64,000 bases of DNA from 2-12-FULL-42-15 sp964196565. GTDB lineage: Bacteria; Pseudomonadota; Gammaproteobacteria; Coxiellales; Coxiellaceae. The stretch lies in contig CAXMUH010000160.1 in the NCBI GenBank assembly GCA_964196565.1, forward strand, positions 1-64,000. The letters run 5' to 3'. Below, piece by piece: positions 21,425 to 29,641 of this stretch (position 1 is the first letter of the stretch; every line of letters begins with the position of its first letter). The position numbers and the translations under genes were made by a program. The notes under the pieces are model-generated. The model had not been told where the DNA came from and ran no database searches. It worked only from the letters and a program-made list of their open reading frames with translations.

Positions 21425-22420
21425 ATGAAATTATTATTGAGGCGTTGTTTATTGTCGGTGGTGTTGTCTTTGGTAACCATTACCAGTTTTGCAGATGCTC
21501 CAGTGGTTGATGCTAGCACCAGCTATCAAAACAAAGTTGAGGCGGCAGTAGTCAATGCTGCACCAACGCTTGACCAGTCTGTAGATGCTATAGGACATGC
21601 TCAGAATGCTTCAGAAAATGTTATGGTGCATGCAGTGAGTGCCTCAAAACCAATACCATCAGCGACAATCTTAAGTCAGAGCGCTACAAGTGCAGCTAAA
21701 GTGCCATTGCCTGCTAATCTAGCATCAATGCCAACCCCTTTACGTGTTAGGCGTTTGGAACAACAAGTCAATAATATTGCCAACATGAATCTTCCAAGCC
21801 AAATTACTCAGCTGCAGCAGCAGATTGCTCAACTGCGTGGTCAATTAGAAGTACAAGGTCATGACCTGCAATTGATTAATAAGCAATTACGAAATTTCTA
21901 CAAGGATCTCGATAATCGTATTAGTCAGTTAAGCAATCTGAATGCAGCTAACAATAATACTGCTGGTGTAAGCAATACTAAGATCGATAATAATGTAATG
22001 AAGGCGCCAACCAGTGTGCAACTGCAAGATGCTAATGCTTACCAGCTCGCGTTTAGCATGTTAACCAATCATCAATTCGATAAAGCGAAACAAAGTTTTT
22101 CGGCTTATTTAAATCAATATCCGAATGGGAAATATGTTGCTGATGCGCATTACTGGCTTGGCGAAATTTATTTAACTAAAAAAGATTACAAAAACGCCAA
22201 CACAGAATTTCAAACAGTCATCAGTAAATATTCAAGCTCTTCAAAAGTTTCAGATGCGAAACTAAAAATTGCGATTATTCACGCTAACACCGGCAAGATT
22301 GATCAAGCAAAAACGGAATTGAATTCGATTAAAAAATCACACCCGGATTCAACCGCAGCGCAACTTGCTAATATCCGCTTGCAGCAAATCGATCAAGGCC
22401 CGGATCTAACCGGTAATTAA
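21425..22420 (+). CDS. cpoB: Cell division coordinator CpoB (YbgF)
   Basis: Periplasmic protein that links Tol-Pal to cell-wall synthesis. I start at MKLLLRRCLLSVVLSLVTITSFADA (331 residues), which gives a proper signal peptide and places GAGG ten bases upstream. A coiled-coil trimerisation segment (about 105-165; QITQLQQQIAQLRGQLE) is followed by three TPR-like repeats (AYQLAFSMLTNHQFDKAKQSF, AHYWLGEIYLTKKDYKNA, LKIAIIHANTGKIDQAK). The middle is longer and more Ala/Ser-rich than in E. coli. Last gene of the cluster. Confidence 0.93.
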   Translation: MKLLLRRCLLSVVLSLVTITSFADAPVVDASTSYQNKVEAAVVNAAPTLDQSVDAIGHAQNASENVMVHAVSASKPIPSATILSQSATSAAKVPLPANLASMPTPLRVRRLEQQVNNIANMNLPSQITQLQQQIAQLRGQLEVQGHDLQLINKQLRNFYKDLDNRISQLSNLNAANNNTAGVSNTKIDNNVMKAPTSVQLQDANAYQLAFSMLTNHQFDKAKQSFSAYLNQYPNGKYVADAHYWLGEIYLTKKDYKNANTEFQTVISKYSSSSKVSDAKLKIAIIHANTGKIDQAKTELNSIKKSHPDSTAAQLANIRLQQIDQGPDLTGN

Positions 22421-22436
22421 AGGTTGTATCTTAGTT

Positions 22437-22497
22437 GTAGCCCGGTCGGCTTGCCGGCCAAATAAGAACCTGGCCAGCTTCGCTGACCAGGCTACGA
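22437..22497. repeat. GTAGCCCGG-family composite repeat
   Basis: GTAGCCCGGTCGGCTTGCCGG is joined to AACCTGGCCAGCTTCGCTGACCAGGCTAC. Its right end (CTAC, i.e. GTAG on the minus strand) contains the TAG stop of the next gene. Confidence 0.8.
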
Positions 22498-23316
22498 GTA
22501 ATCCACAATTACCGGATAGTGATCAGATGAACCCTCATGCAGTACCTGTATTTGTAAAGGGGTCAAGTTAGGTTGAATAAATTGATGGTCAAATTTGTTT
22601 GACAGGACAAAGATAAAACATCGCCAACACCAAGTATCACTGTAATTATTGTTTACCCATAACGTGTCATAAAAATCTTTTTTATGTAAAAACTTAATCG
22701 CTCGGCCTGGATAATTCTCATTAAAATCCCCAGCGATAATGGTTTTTTTATTCGGCGCAAGTTTTTTATAAAGGAATTGCATTTCTTTATTGCGAATTCC
22801 CGGCGCGCGAAAAAGTTCGATACCTAAAAAACCGATGCTTTTATCTTTGTTTAACGGTGGGGTTAAATGCACATTGAGAATCTGTAAATCACCAATAGGG
22901 CTTAGAACATCTGCCAATAATGCCGTGTGCCAACCGATTGGAGGCTTAATAAGATGCAAAGATTTAATATGGTAGCGTGATAAAATTGCCATTCCGCCAC
23001 CATCAGCGCGCTCATAGAATTGATGATATTTATAATATCTAGCAAAAGACTTCAGAATAAGCTTTTCCCATTTTAGCGTGGTTTCTTGTAAAAGTAGGAT
23101 GTCTGCATGTATCACTTCCATTGCATGGATTGAGCGCATTGGGTCGCGGTGGTCTCTCCCTGAGCGATCATAGTTGAGGTTGTAAGTGACTACCCGAACA
23201 GAGCCTTTTGGTTTAGGCGATAAGTTTTGGTAGTTAATTCTGGAGTTACAGCAGCCAGAGAGCGACAAACAGGCTGCCAGAATAAGATAAACTGTAGTGC
23301 GCTGGTATATTCTCAA
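22492..23316 (-). CDS. Endonuclease/exonuclease/phosphatase family lipoprotein
   Basis: 274 residues from a TTG start chosen because a strong AAGGAGG (23324-23330) sits seven bases upstream; an earlier TTG has no such site. N-terminal signal with lipobox LSGC suggests export and lipidation. The EEP fold follows: VVTYNLNYD, LLLQETT, GGGMAILSRY, ILNVHLTPP, IIAGDFNENYPG and the catalytic SSDHYPVIVDY. Metal-binding residues look intact (Asn, Glu, Asp/Asn, Asp-His), so it may be an active nuclease or phosphodiesterase outside the cytosol. The substrate is unknown. Confidence 0.85.
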   Translation of the reverse strand: MRIYQRTTVYLILAACLSLSGCCNSRINYQNLSPKPKGSVRVVTYNLNYDRSGRDHRDPMRSIHAMEVIHADILLLQETTLKWEKLILKSFARYYKYHQFYERADGGGMAILSRYHIKSLHLIKPPIGWHTALLADVLSPIGDLQILNVHLTPPLNKDKSIGFLGIELFRAPGIRNKEMQFLYKKLAPNKKTIIAGDFNENYPGRAIKFLHKKDFYDTLWVNNNYSDTWCWRCFIFVLSNKFDHQFIQPNLTPLQIQVLHEGSSDHYPVIVDYS

Positions 23317-23441
23317 CCGGTGACCTCCTTGTAGTCTCAAGTCCTTATTATATACTAAACCGGCATATCAGGTGGATTTGTCAAAACGTAGTCCCAATTC
23401 GTTTATAATCTTTATCATTTTTTATATACAAGGATTTTAAA

Positions 23442-23833
23442 ATGAAATGCCCACACTGTCAATCGGCAAAAACTAGACGATGCAAATCAAAAACTAGTCT
23501 GGGTTATCATCAATATCGATGCCGAACGTGCAGCAGAAAATTTCTTTTTACAAGCAGAAGCCACAACCGGAATTACAACTGACAAAGAACCTGCATTATA
23601 TCCTGCTATGGACAATGTTTTTTGAAACTGTACTAAACACCGTGACAATAAATATTATGAAAGGATTTAAAGATATTTTCTGCGCCTTAAATTTTTGCCC
23701 CGTGTTTGAAGAAGTACGACAATATTTTAGAATGAAAAATAAAATGCGCGGGGAACGCTGTAGGTTAATTGCGTCTAGAATACATGGCTTTGGAAAAGTC
23801 GTAACGGAGATTCTAAATAAGGCACTAATGTAA
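23442..23833 (+). pseudogene. IS6-like transposase remnant, centre deleted
   Basis: The 5' part encodes a zinc ribbon (MKCPHCQSAK ... GYHQYRCRTCSRKF, four CxxC cysteines) as in IS6-type transposases, then breaks off. After about 100 bases, another frame gives the family's C-terminal tail (FKDIFCALNFCPVFEEVRQYFRM). The DDE catalytic core between them is missing, so it cannot transpose. The first frame ends at a TGA at 23580-23582. No terminal inverted repeats could be recognised. The assignment is by motif memory. Confidence 0.65.
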
Positions 23834-23888
23834 TGAACCGATTTTCGCCGCAAATTTGAAATCATTCAAAAAACGATCCATATAATCC

Positions 23889-23917
23889 TTGACAACTTAA
23901 AAAAAACTCCTTATCTT
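23889..23917 (+). promoter_or_regulatory. Sigma-70 type promoter of the membrane-anchored unknown gene
   Basis: Perfect -35 TTGACA, a 17-base A-rich spacer, -10 TATCTT. The leader would be about 80 bases. Confidence 0.65.
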
Positions 23918-24001
23918 ACTATTAAGAGTGGTTATTTTTTTCGTAAAAGCAAGTTTGACTGAAAAAATAGCACAGGTCGGTGCTATCAATAAGGGAATAT
24001 T

Positions 24002-25381
24002 CTGTTAATATACACAAAAAAACCACGAAAAAAACTTAAAATTTTTATTTACTCAACCGCAGGATTATTACTGCTTTTTTCTATCTCTCTTGCTTTTTAT
24101 TTCTATCATCGTTATCAGATCACCAACCCTATGCGAATTGCCATAGCAGAATATTCCTCCAAAACCTATCCCGACAACCCGGCGATACTGTCGGATCACC
24201 ACAACCACAACCGCTACTCTTATCAACAAGTCATTTTAAAAAAAATAAAGGGTTCTCATTTCACTTTCATTTTAGTACCGGCAAACAAAAAAAGTGCCAC
24301 TATTCGTATTGAAAATATTGACGTTAGTTTAATGACGCCCAGCATTCCATCCTGGATAAAAAATGATCCAAATCTCATTAGAATTGCTTTAACAGATCGA
24401 CAATGGAATCGACAGCAAGTCTCCTTCGCGCCTAGTGGAGCGCATATCAATATTAAAGGTGGTGATGGTTTTCAAAAACAACATACAATCGATGTGGAAC
24501 TCGCTAAAAATTGTCTAAACGCCGGGTTATGGGAAATTTTATTGTACAACAAGGAAGGCGGCAGAAAAAAGCTCTATTATCAAGGGTGGTTTACTTTTCC
24601 TTTGGGGTACTACAAACAACTTTTTGAAAATAACACTTATCTTTCCTACTTAAAACATTGGTATTATTTGGAACACTGGTTTGACCCACAAAATACGGTG
24701 GTTCCTTTAAACAAATTGCGCCATGTTATCTCTTCCCAAAAACTCAACTTAAAATTTGATCCTAAAGAATCCGTCATTGCGCGGGGAGAACAAATCAATA
24801 AAAAGAAAGGTATCATCACTAAAAATCCCATTAACACTTTTCAAGATTATTATAAAAATTCTGTAAAGTTTTCTACTTTTGTGCCTCCCGGGATTTATCG
24901 AAAAGACAAGCCTTGGTCTAATAAATATTATCTCATTGAAAAACCAGTACAGGCCACACTAAATAGCATTGTATCACCTGCTTATCCCAACAAAATATTA
25001 CAAGAAATTGTAATCACTTATCTTGATAAAAAAGGCAAGAAAATTAGTTTCTATCTGAGTGGGATCGATCTCAACACCTTGCCGAAATTAGATATTAATC
25101 ACTATAACCAAGGTAATCTCTATCTTATGGGAATTGGAACTGCTCCTTTAGAAGAAACGTATTCACATTTAGTTCAGCATCCACCAAATAAAAGCGCCAT
25201 ATTTTCGGTTTTACTCACACAAACAAATGAATGGATCAATCATCATGACGTAGCTATTGATGGTGCTATTGTATTCTTAGATAAATATAACTCTAATCAA
25301 TTACACTTATATTTGGTTTCATACGAAAGACAAGCGGTTATTTCTCATTACACTTTAGGCGCCATTCAATTGCACAATTGA
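24002..25381 (+). CDS. Unknown membrane-anchored extracytoplasmic protein
   Basis: The first ATG (24131) has no ribosome site and lies 43 codons inside a longer open frame. That frame encodes a Lys-rich stretch, then a clear membrane helix (STAGLLLLFSISLAFYFY), and is preceded by AAGGGAA (23991-23997). I therefore propose a rare start at CTG 24002 (ATT 23999 is possible); a frameshift in the nearby A-runs is the alternative. The ~400-residue remainder is rich in Tyr, Asn and Lys, with few cysteines, and looks like a folded beta-rich domain. I do not recognise the family. It has its own promoter and no operon partners. Codon use is more AT-rich than its neighbours, hinting at transfer. Confidence 0.6.
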   Translation: MLIYTKKPRKKLKIFIYSTAGLLLLFSISLAFYFYHRYQITNPMRIAIAEYSSKTYPDNPAILSDHHNHNRYSYQQVILKKIKGSHFTFILVPANKKSATIRIENIDVSLMTPSIPSWIKNDPNLIRIALTDRQWNRQQVSFAPSGAHINIKGGDGFQKQHTIDVELAKNCLNAGLWEILLYNKEGGRKKLYYQGWFTFPLGYYKQLFENNTYLSYLKHWYYLEHWFDPQNTVVPLNKLRHVISSQKLNLKFDPKESVIARGEQINKKKGIITKNPINTFQDYYKNSVKFSTFVPPGIYRKDKPWSNKYYLIEKPVQATLNSIVSPAYPNKILQEIVITYLDKKGKKISFYLSGIDLNTLPKLDINHYNQGNLYLMGIGTAPLEETYSHLVQHPPNKSAIFSVLLTQTNEWINHHDVAIDGAIVFLDKYNSNQLHLYLVSYERQAVISHYTLGAIQLHN

Positions 25382-25404
25382 TATCCTCTCCGCCATAAAT
25401 GATG

Positions 25405-25705
25405 GTCGAACCGCTCGAGGGGTTCGCTCCCCATTGGGCAAGCATATAAAAAAACAAAAACCCCATATCAAGAGTCGCTTCGCTTGGCTCTTGATATGAG
25501 TTATGAGTTTGATGTAATTCAAGGGGATTACTCGGCCCATCCTTGGGCCTCGCCCTTCGGGCTCGCGAACATATGTTCGCTCGTGCAAAATCGCTCATCC
25601 TGGCGATTTTGTCGAACCGCTCGAGGGGTTCGCTCCCCATTGGGCAAGCATATAAAAAACAAAAACCCCATATCAAGAGTCGCTTCGCTCTTGATATGGG
25701 GTTTT
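25405..25705. repeat. Long direct repeat pair, offset 206 bp
   Basis: About 90 bases starting GTCGAACCGCTCGAGGGG occur at 25405 and again at 25611. Both end in a large hairpin of ATATCAAGAG and CTCTTGATAT arms. The unit between carries further palindromes (CGCCCTTCGGGC, GCGAACATATGTTCGC). No gene is present in 25382-25716; the short frames there are by-products of the palindromes. Confidence 0.85.
25662..25705 (-). terminator. Terminator of the tRNA operon
   Basis: An 18-bp perfect stem (AAAACCCCATATCAAGAG and its complement) with an 8-base loop, followed on the minus strand by a T-rich tract. Confidence 0.8.
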
Positions 25706-25716
25706 GTTTTTTGAAA

Positions 25717-25792
25717 TGGCGTCCCCAAGGGGATTCGAACCCCTGTTGCCGCCGTGAAAGGGCAGTGTCCTAGGCCTCTAGACGATGGGGAC
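25717..25792 (-). tRNA. tRNA-Glu (anticodon UUC)
   Basis: 76 nt including an encoded CCA. On the minus strand it begins GTCCCCATCGTCTAGAGG, has the anticodon loop CTTTCAC, the T-arm GGTTCGAATCC, and a closing acceptor arm GGGGAC. It is 50 bases downstream of tRNA-Ala. Confidence 0.97.
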
Positions 25793-25842
25793 GGATTGGG
25801 TAACCGTCAATTGCTCACTGGCCGATCACAATATGAACAATT

Positions 25843-25918
25843 TGGTGGAGCTAAGCGGGATCGAACCGCTGACCTCTTGAATGCCATCCAAGCGCTCTCC
25901 CAGCTGAGCTATAGCCCC
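25843..25918 (-). tRNA. tRNA-Ala (anticodon GGC)
   Basis: 76 nt with encoded CCA. On the minus strand it begins GGGGCTATAGCTCAGC, has the anticodon loop ATGGCAT and the T-arm GGTTCGATCC. The acceptor arm carries the G3-U70 pair that identifies alanine tRNAs. First gene of a two-tRNA operon. Confidence 0.97.
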
Positions 25919-25935
25919 TAAAGAGAGAGTGGGTA

Positions 25936-25964
25936 ATTCTAGGGATGTCGGTGGGTTCTGTCAA
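25936..25964 (-). promoter_or_regulatory. Strong promoter of the tRNA operon
   Basis: Minus strand: TTGACA, a 17-base spacer, TAGAAT, ending about 18 bases before tRNA-Ala. Confidence 0.85.
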
Positions 25965-26005
25965 GTCTCATGGATTGATGTTTCTCTAAACTAGGCTAGG
26001 TACCT

Positions 26006-26098
26006 GTAGCCCGGTCGGCGTGCCGGCCGGGAAATAAAGCCTGTCACGCGTGAAGCGTGAGGATCGTTAAGGCGTCGGGTGCCGGAATTGGCTTTGAA
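26006..26098. repeat. Composite repeat overlapping the nadC 3' end
   Basis: GTAGCCCGGTCGG / CCGGCCGGG palindrome, a CACGCGTGAAGCGTG hairpin (also at 45603), and a 33-base block (26065-26097) identical to the complement of 31219-31251. The last block forms the end of nadC. Confidence 0.85.
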
Positions 26099-26912
26099 AG
26101 CGCATCGACAAGTCCACTGCCTGCACATGTTTGGTGAGCGCGCCAGCTGAGATGTAATCGACACCGGTTGCAGCAATTGACGCGATGCTATCAAGAGATA
26201 CATTGCCTGATACTTCAAGCTTAGCTTGCCCCTGATTGATCTCTACAGCTTGCTTCATATCTTCTAAACTAAAATTATCTAACAAAATAATATCGGCTCT
26301 CGCTTTTAACGTTTGCTTTAATTCATCCAATGATTCGACTTCGACTTCAATCGCTAAATCAGGATGATTCATTCGTGCTTTTTCAACAGCATTCGCAATC
26401 GAGCCGCAGCTTTGAATATGGTTTTCTTTAATAAGAAAAGCATCATATAAACCCATGCGGTGATTATGGCCACCACCACAGCGTACCGCATATTTTTGTG
26501 CATAGCGCAGGCCAGGTAAAGTTTTGCGTGTATCGAGAAGTTTAACTTTGGTGTTTTTTAATAAAGTTACAAAGTGAGATACGCTGGTTGCCGTCCCGGA
26601 TAAAGTTTGCAGCCAATTAAGCGCGCTGCGTTCACCGGTTAGTAAAGAGCGTGCTTTGCCGCTTAACTTAGCAAGCGGTTGGCCTGGTGATACTTGTTCG
26701 CCTTCTTTAATCAGCCAATTAATTTTAACCTCGGGATCAAGTTGTCGATAGACCTCTTCGAACCAGGCTAAACCCGCAATAATCGCTTTTTCGCGACTAA
26801 TAATTTGTGCTTCAGCCATTTTATCGTTTGCAATTAATTGCGCGGTAATATCACCACTGCCAACATCTTCAGATAAACTTATGCGGACGGCTTGTTGAAT
26901 TATTTCATTCAT
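26067..26912 (-). CDS. nadC: Nicotinate-nucleotide pyrophosphorylase (carboxylating)
   Basis: Converts quinolinate and PRPP to nicotinate mononucleotide in de novo NAD synthesis. 281 residues, quinolinate phosphoribosyltransferase fold: [75 protein letters not shown], and [10 protein letters not shown]. The ATG overlaps the pssA stop (ATGA). Known NadC proteins end soon after DLSMRF; here nine extra residues (QSQFRHPTP) are encoded by a dispersed repeat. With nadB at 39-40.7 kb, the pathway's first and third enzymes are present. Confidence 0.96.
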   Translation of the reverse strand: MNEIIQQAVRISLSEDVGSGDITAQLIANDKMAEAQIISREKAIIAGLAWFEEVYRQLDPEVKINWLIKEGEQVSPGQPLAKLSGKARSLLTGERSALNWLQTLSGTATSVSHFVTLLKNTKVKLLDTRKTLPGLRYAQKYAVRCGGGHNHRMGLYDAFLIKENHIQSCGSIANAVEKARMNHPDLAIEVEVESLDELKQTLKARADIILLDNFSLEDMKQAVEINQGQAKLEVSGNVSLDSIASIAATGVDYISAGALTKHVQAVDLSMRFQSQFRHPTP

Positions 26913-27664
26913 TTTTTAGGTTTCTTCTTGACGTTCTTATGCCGGATAAACTGCCAAATTAATACCAGTGGTCCGGAGATCACATAGGCGAAAGTAAGGA
27001 TAAAAAGTGTTTCGGGAGGCCGCAAGGTGATTAAAACCAGCAGCAGAATTAGAATTAAAATAACAACCAGTGAAACTCTATTTCTGGTATCAAAATCTTT
27101 AAAGCTGCGATAGCGAATGGTGCTTACTTTCAATAAGCCCAGGAGAAACATCAGGATGGCCATAGGAATAGCGACACTGATGCCGCTGATATCGTTGGCG
27201 TTAAAGGTCCAAATTATGCTGGCGACAAGTGCTGCTGCGGTGGGTGTGTTTAAACCCATAAAGTAGCGTTTGTCATCGCCTTGGTCTTGGCTATTAAATC
27301 GAGCGAGGCGAAGTGCTGTACAAACCGTATAGATAAATGCAACGAGCCAGCCAGGCTTGCCGAGAATCGAAAGTGACCAGCTGTACATGACCATAGCCGG
27401 TGCAATACCAAAGCTGAGCATATCGGCAAGGCTATCGAGTTGTGCGCCCATTTCACTTTGAGAGTGGGTCCAGCGAGCAACGCGGCCGTCGAGTCCATCC
27501 ATAATAATGGCTATAAAAATGGCAATGACTGCGTTTTCATAGTGTCCCATAAGGCCACCAATGATGGCATAAAAACCAGCAAACATGCCTGCGATAGTAA
27601 ATAAATTGGGCAGCAGGTAGACGCCTTTAACTCTAGGTTTTTGGTTATTCGTTGGTTTATCCAT
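26909..27664 (-). CDS. pssA: CDP-diacylglycerol-serine O-phosphatidyltransferase
   Basis: Makes phosphatidylserine from CDP-diacylglycerol and serine, the route to phosphatidylethanolamine; inner membrane. 251 residues from [14 protein letters not shown], chosen for AGAGGT upstream; a frame 17 residues longer has none. The CDP-alcohol phosphotransferase motif is intact (DGLDGRVAR ... GAQLDSLAD). Six to eight hydrophobic helices; basic C-terminus. This is the membrane-embedded type, not the E. coli phospholipase-D type. Co-translated with nadC. Confidence 0.93.
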   Translation of the reverse strand: MDKPTNNQKPRVKGVYLLPNLFTIAGMFAGFYAIIGGLMGHYENAVIAIFIAIIMDGLDGRVARWTHSQSEMGAQLDSLADMLSFGIAPAMVMYSWSLSILGKPGWLVAFIYTVCTALRLARFNSQDQGDDKRYFMGLNTPTAAALVASIIWTFNANDISGISVAIPMAILMFLLGLLKVSTIRYRSFKDFDTRNRVSLVVILILILLLVLITLRPPETLFILTFAYVISGPLVLIWQFIRHKNVKKKPKK

Positions 27665-27840
27665 AATAAATACCTCTGGTACATTTGGCAAAGATGCTAT
27701 AATATCTGCAGTCATGTAAGAATACCAATTTTATACAGTATTTTGTAAGTGGGCTAACATAATACTTTGATAGCACAATCATTAAGCGTGTAAGGCCTCA
27801 AAATTTGTATAAAAAATAGATAAGATAAGTTCGTAAGTTA

Positions 27841-28143
27841 ATGAAAGATAAAGAGTCAAAAATAATAATCGAAGGGGTGACAGAGTCTGGTGAGACTTTT
27901 CGTCCGAGTGATTGGGCCGAGCGAATGAGTGGGCAATTATCAACATTTCGCAAGCATCGTATTAAGTACTCCCCACTTCTACAGCCTACCATGAAAGATG
28001 GCCACAAATGTGTAGTTCTAGATCAGAGCTTAAAGGCATCAAATCCAGAACTTTATCATTCCATTTTAAATTTTGCTAAAACCAATAACCTTAAAATTTG
28101 TGATGATGATTCCGAAAAGGATAAAGAAGAGACAAACGAATAA
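27841..28143 (+). CDS. DUF3579 family protein
   Basis: 100 residues, hydrophilic, with the family signature IIIEGVTESGETFRPSDWAER, then KYSPLLQP and KCVVLDQSL ... ELYHSILNFAKTNNL. Members are small cytosolic proteins of unknown function common in beta- and gammaproteobacteria. Its 3' end overlaps the start of the next gene by about 40 bases in another frame, so they are probably translationally coupled. The family call is from memory of the motif. Confidence 0.75.
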   Translation: MKDKESKIIIEGVTESGETFRPSDWAERMSGQLSTFRKHRIKYSPLLQPTMKDGHKCVVLDQSLKASNPELYHSILNFAKTNNLKICDDDSEKDKEETNE

Positions 28144-29314
28144 GTTAGCCGCAGAAAAGTCTGAGCTTGCTGCAGCGGAATTACTATGTAAAGAACAAAT
28201 CTTTGACTCTGGTGCTGGCCATTTTGACGCATTGATTGCTGATATTCTGCAAGCCACCGAGAGTGTTGATATCGAAACCTACCTTTTTCAAAATGATCAT
28301 TTGGGTGTGCGCGTGGCTAAAGCGCTGTGTGAAGCGGCAGAGCGCGGCGTTAAAGTTCGAGTGATGGTCGATGGCGCAGGTTCCCCTTACTGGACCACCA
28401 ATTTTGCGCGCATGTTAGAAAAAGCAGGCGCGACCACAAAAGTTTTTCATCCTTTTCCTTGGCAATTATGGAACTGGAGTCGGTCGGTGGTGAAGCTTCC
28501 GATGGTTTTAAAATGGATTTATTTTTTATTAAAAGCTAATTTTCGCAATCACCGTAAAGTCTGTCTTATTGACAACCACATTGTTTATATTGGCAGTCTC
28601 AATATAAGTAAATGTCATTTGGAGGTTGAAGCAGGCGGCGATGGTTGGCGTGATATTTCAGTGCGTCTTGAAGATATTCCTTTGGCCGAACTCAATAAAG
28701 CCTTCGATGCTGCGTGGAATCACCGCACCATCAAAGAACGCTTGCGTGAAACGTTTAAACAAGTGCGGCGAGATCCCGTGATCCGATTGAATTATACGCG
28801 TCATCGACGGCGCATTTTATATAAAAATTTATTGCGTCGTATTTCACAATGTAATAAAAGAATTTGGATAACCAACTCTTATTTTGTCCCCGATAATTTT
28901 TTATTAAAACGATTAAAGGACGCGGCCAGAAGTGGTGTTGATGTCAGAATTTTATTGCCGAGCAAATCCGATGTGTTAATGATGCCGTGGGCTTCTTCGA
29001 CCTTTTATTTTAGCTTATTGCGCGCTGGTGTTAGGATATTTGAATATATGCCGAGCATGTTGCATGCGAAAACACTGATATTAGATGAATGGATTTCAGT
29101 TGGATCGAGCAATTTGAATCACCGAAGTTTGTTACATGATTTAGAGGCTGATATCACCATCAATAGACCGGAAAGTAAAAAAAGTTTGCGTCGAATATTT
29201 TTAGAAGATATTAAAAAATCACGCGAACTGTCCTTAGAAAGTTGGCATTTGGCTCGTCCAGTGCGTCAGCGATTTATGGGGCGCTTGGTGTTATATATTA
29301 AATATTGGATATAG
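28103..29314 (+). CDS. Phospholipase D family protein, cardiolipin synthase (ClsB)-like
   Basis: About 403 residues with two HKD motifs: NHRKVCLIDN around 165 (GSLNIS follows) and HAKTLILDE around 325 (GSSNLNHRS follows). Two HKD copies in a protein of about 400 residues with little hydrophobic N-terminus match ClsB-type cardiolipin synthases, which join phospholipid head groups. The start is uncertain: two adjacent ATGs (28103, 28106) lie inside the DUF3579 gene. pssA next door, divergently transcribed, fits a phospholipid role. Confidence 0.85.
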   Translation: MMIPKRIKKRQTNKLAAEKSELAAAELLCKEQIFDSGAGHFDALIADILQATESVDIETYLFQNDHLGVRVAKALCEAAERGVKVRVMVDGAGSPYWTTNFARMLEKAGATTKVFHPFPWQLWNWSRSVVKLPMVLKWIYFLLKANFRNHRKVCLIDNHIVYIGSLNISKCHLEVEAGGDGWRDISVRLEDIPLAELNKAFDAAWNHRTIKERLRETFKQVRRDPVIRLNYTRHRRRILYKNLLRRISQCNKRIWITNSYFVPDNFLLKRLKDAARSGVDVRILLPSKSDVLMMPWASSTFYFSLLRAGVRIFEYMPSMLHAKTLILDEWISVGSSNLNHRSLLHDLEADITINRPESKKSLRRIFLEDIKKSRELSLESWHLARPVRQRFMGRLVLYIKYWI

Positions 29315-29341
29315 CTTGGATAACTAAAAGGAACTAATACA

Positions 29342-29641
29342 ATGCCAGATAAAGAAATTGCAGTGATTGCAAACTTTAATGTTAATAAGGACAAAGTGGG
29401 TGAGGCTGAGGACGTTTTATATCGTTTGCTCGCACCCACCCGGATTGAAGAGGGCTGCCTTTATTATGCTTTGTACCAAAACCCAGAAGATATCACCCAC
29501 TTTACTATGGTTGAGCGTTGGTCGAATTACACTACCTGGCAAGCACACCTTAACAGTGATCATGTGAAAAATACGAAGAAGGCAATGGGATGTTGTTTGG
29601 GTGCGGAGCCGACTGTTTTTTGGACCCAGCTTGTCGCTTAA
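29342..29641 (+). CDS. ABM-domain protein (antibiotic biosynthesis monooxygenase/YgiN type)
   Basis: 99 residues forming one dimeric alpha-beta barrel domain: AVIANFNVNKDKVGEAEDVL, EEGCLYYALYQNPEDITHFTMVERWSNYTTWQAHLNSDHV. Relatives include quinol monooxygenase YgiN and heme-degrading proteins; the specific reaction cannot be told. The ribosome site AAAAGGAAC is present. Its last 92 bases overlap the convergent LuxR-type gene. Confidence 0.85.
   Translation: MPDKEIAVIANFNVNKDKVGEAEDVLYRLLAPTRIEEGCLYYALYQNPEDITHFTMVERWSNYTTWQAHLNSDHVKNTKKAMGCCLGAEPTVFWTQLVA

Noticed and set aside
25338..25773. Several overlapping frames of 66-112 codons on both strands
   Set aside because: They run through the direct repeats and into tRNA-Glu; palindromic DNA, not genes.
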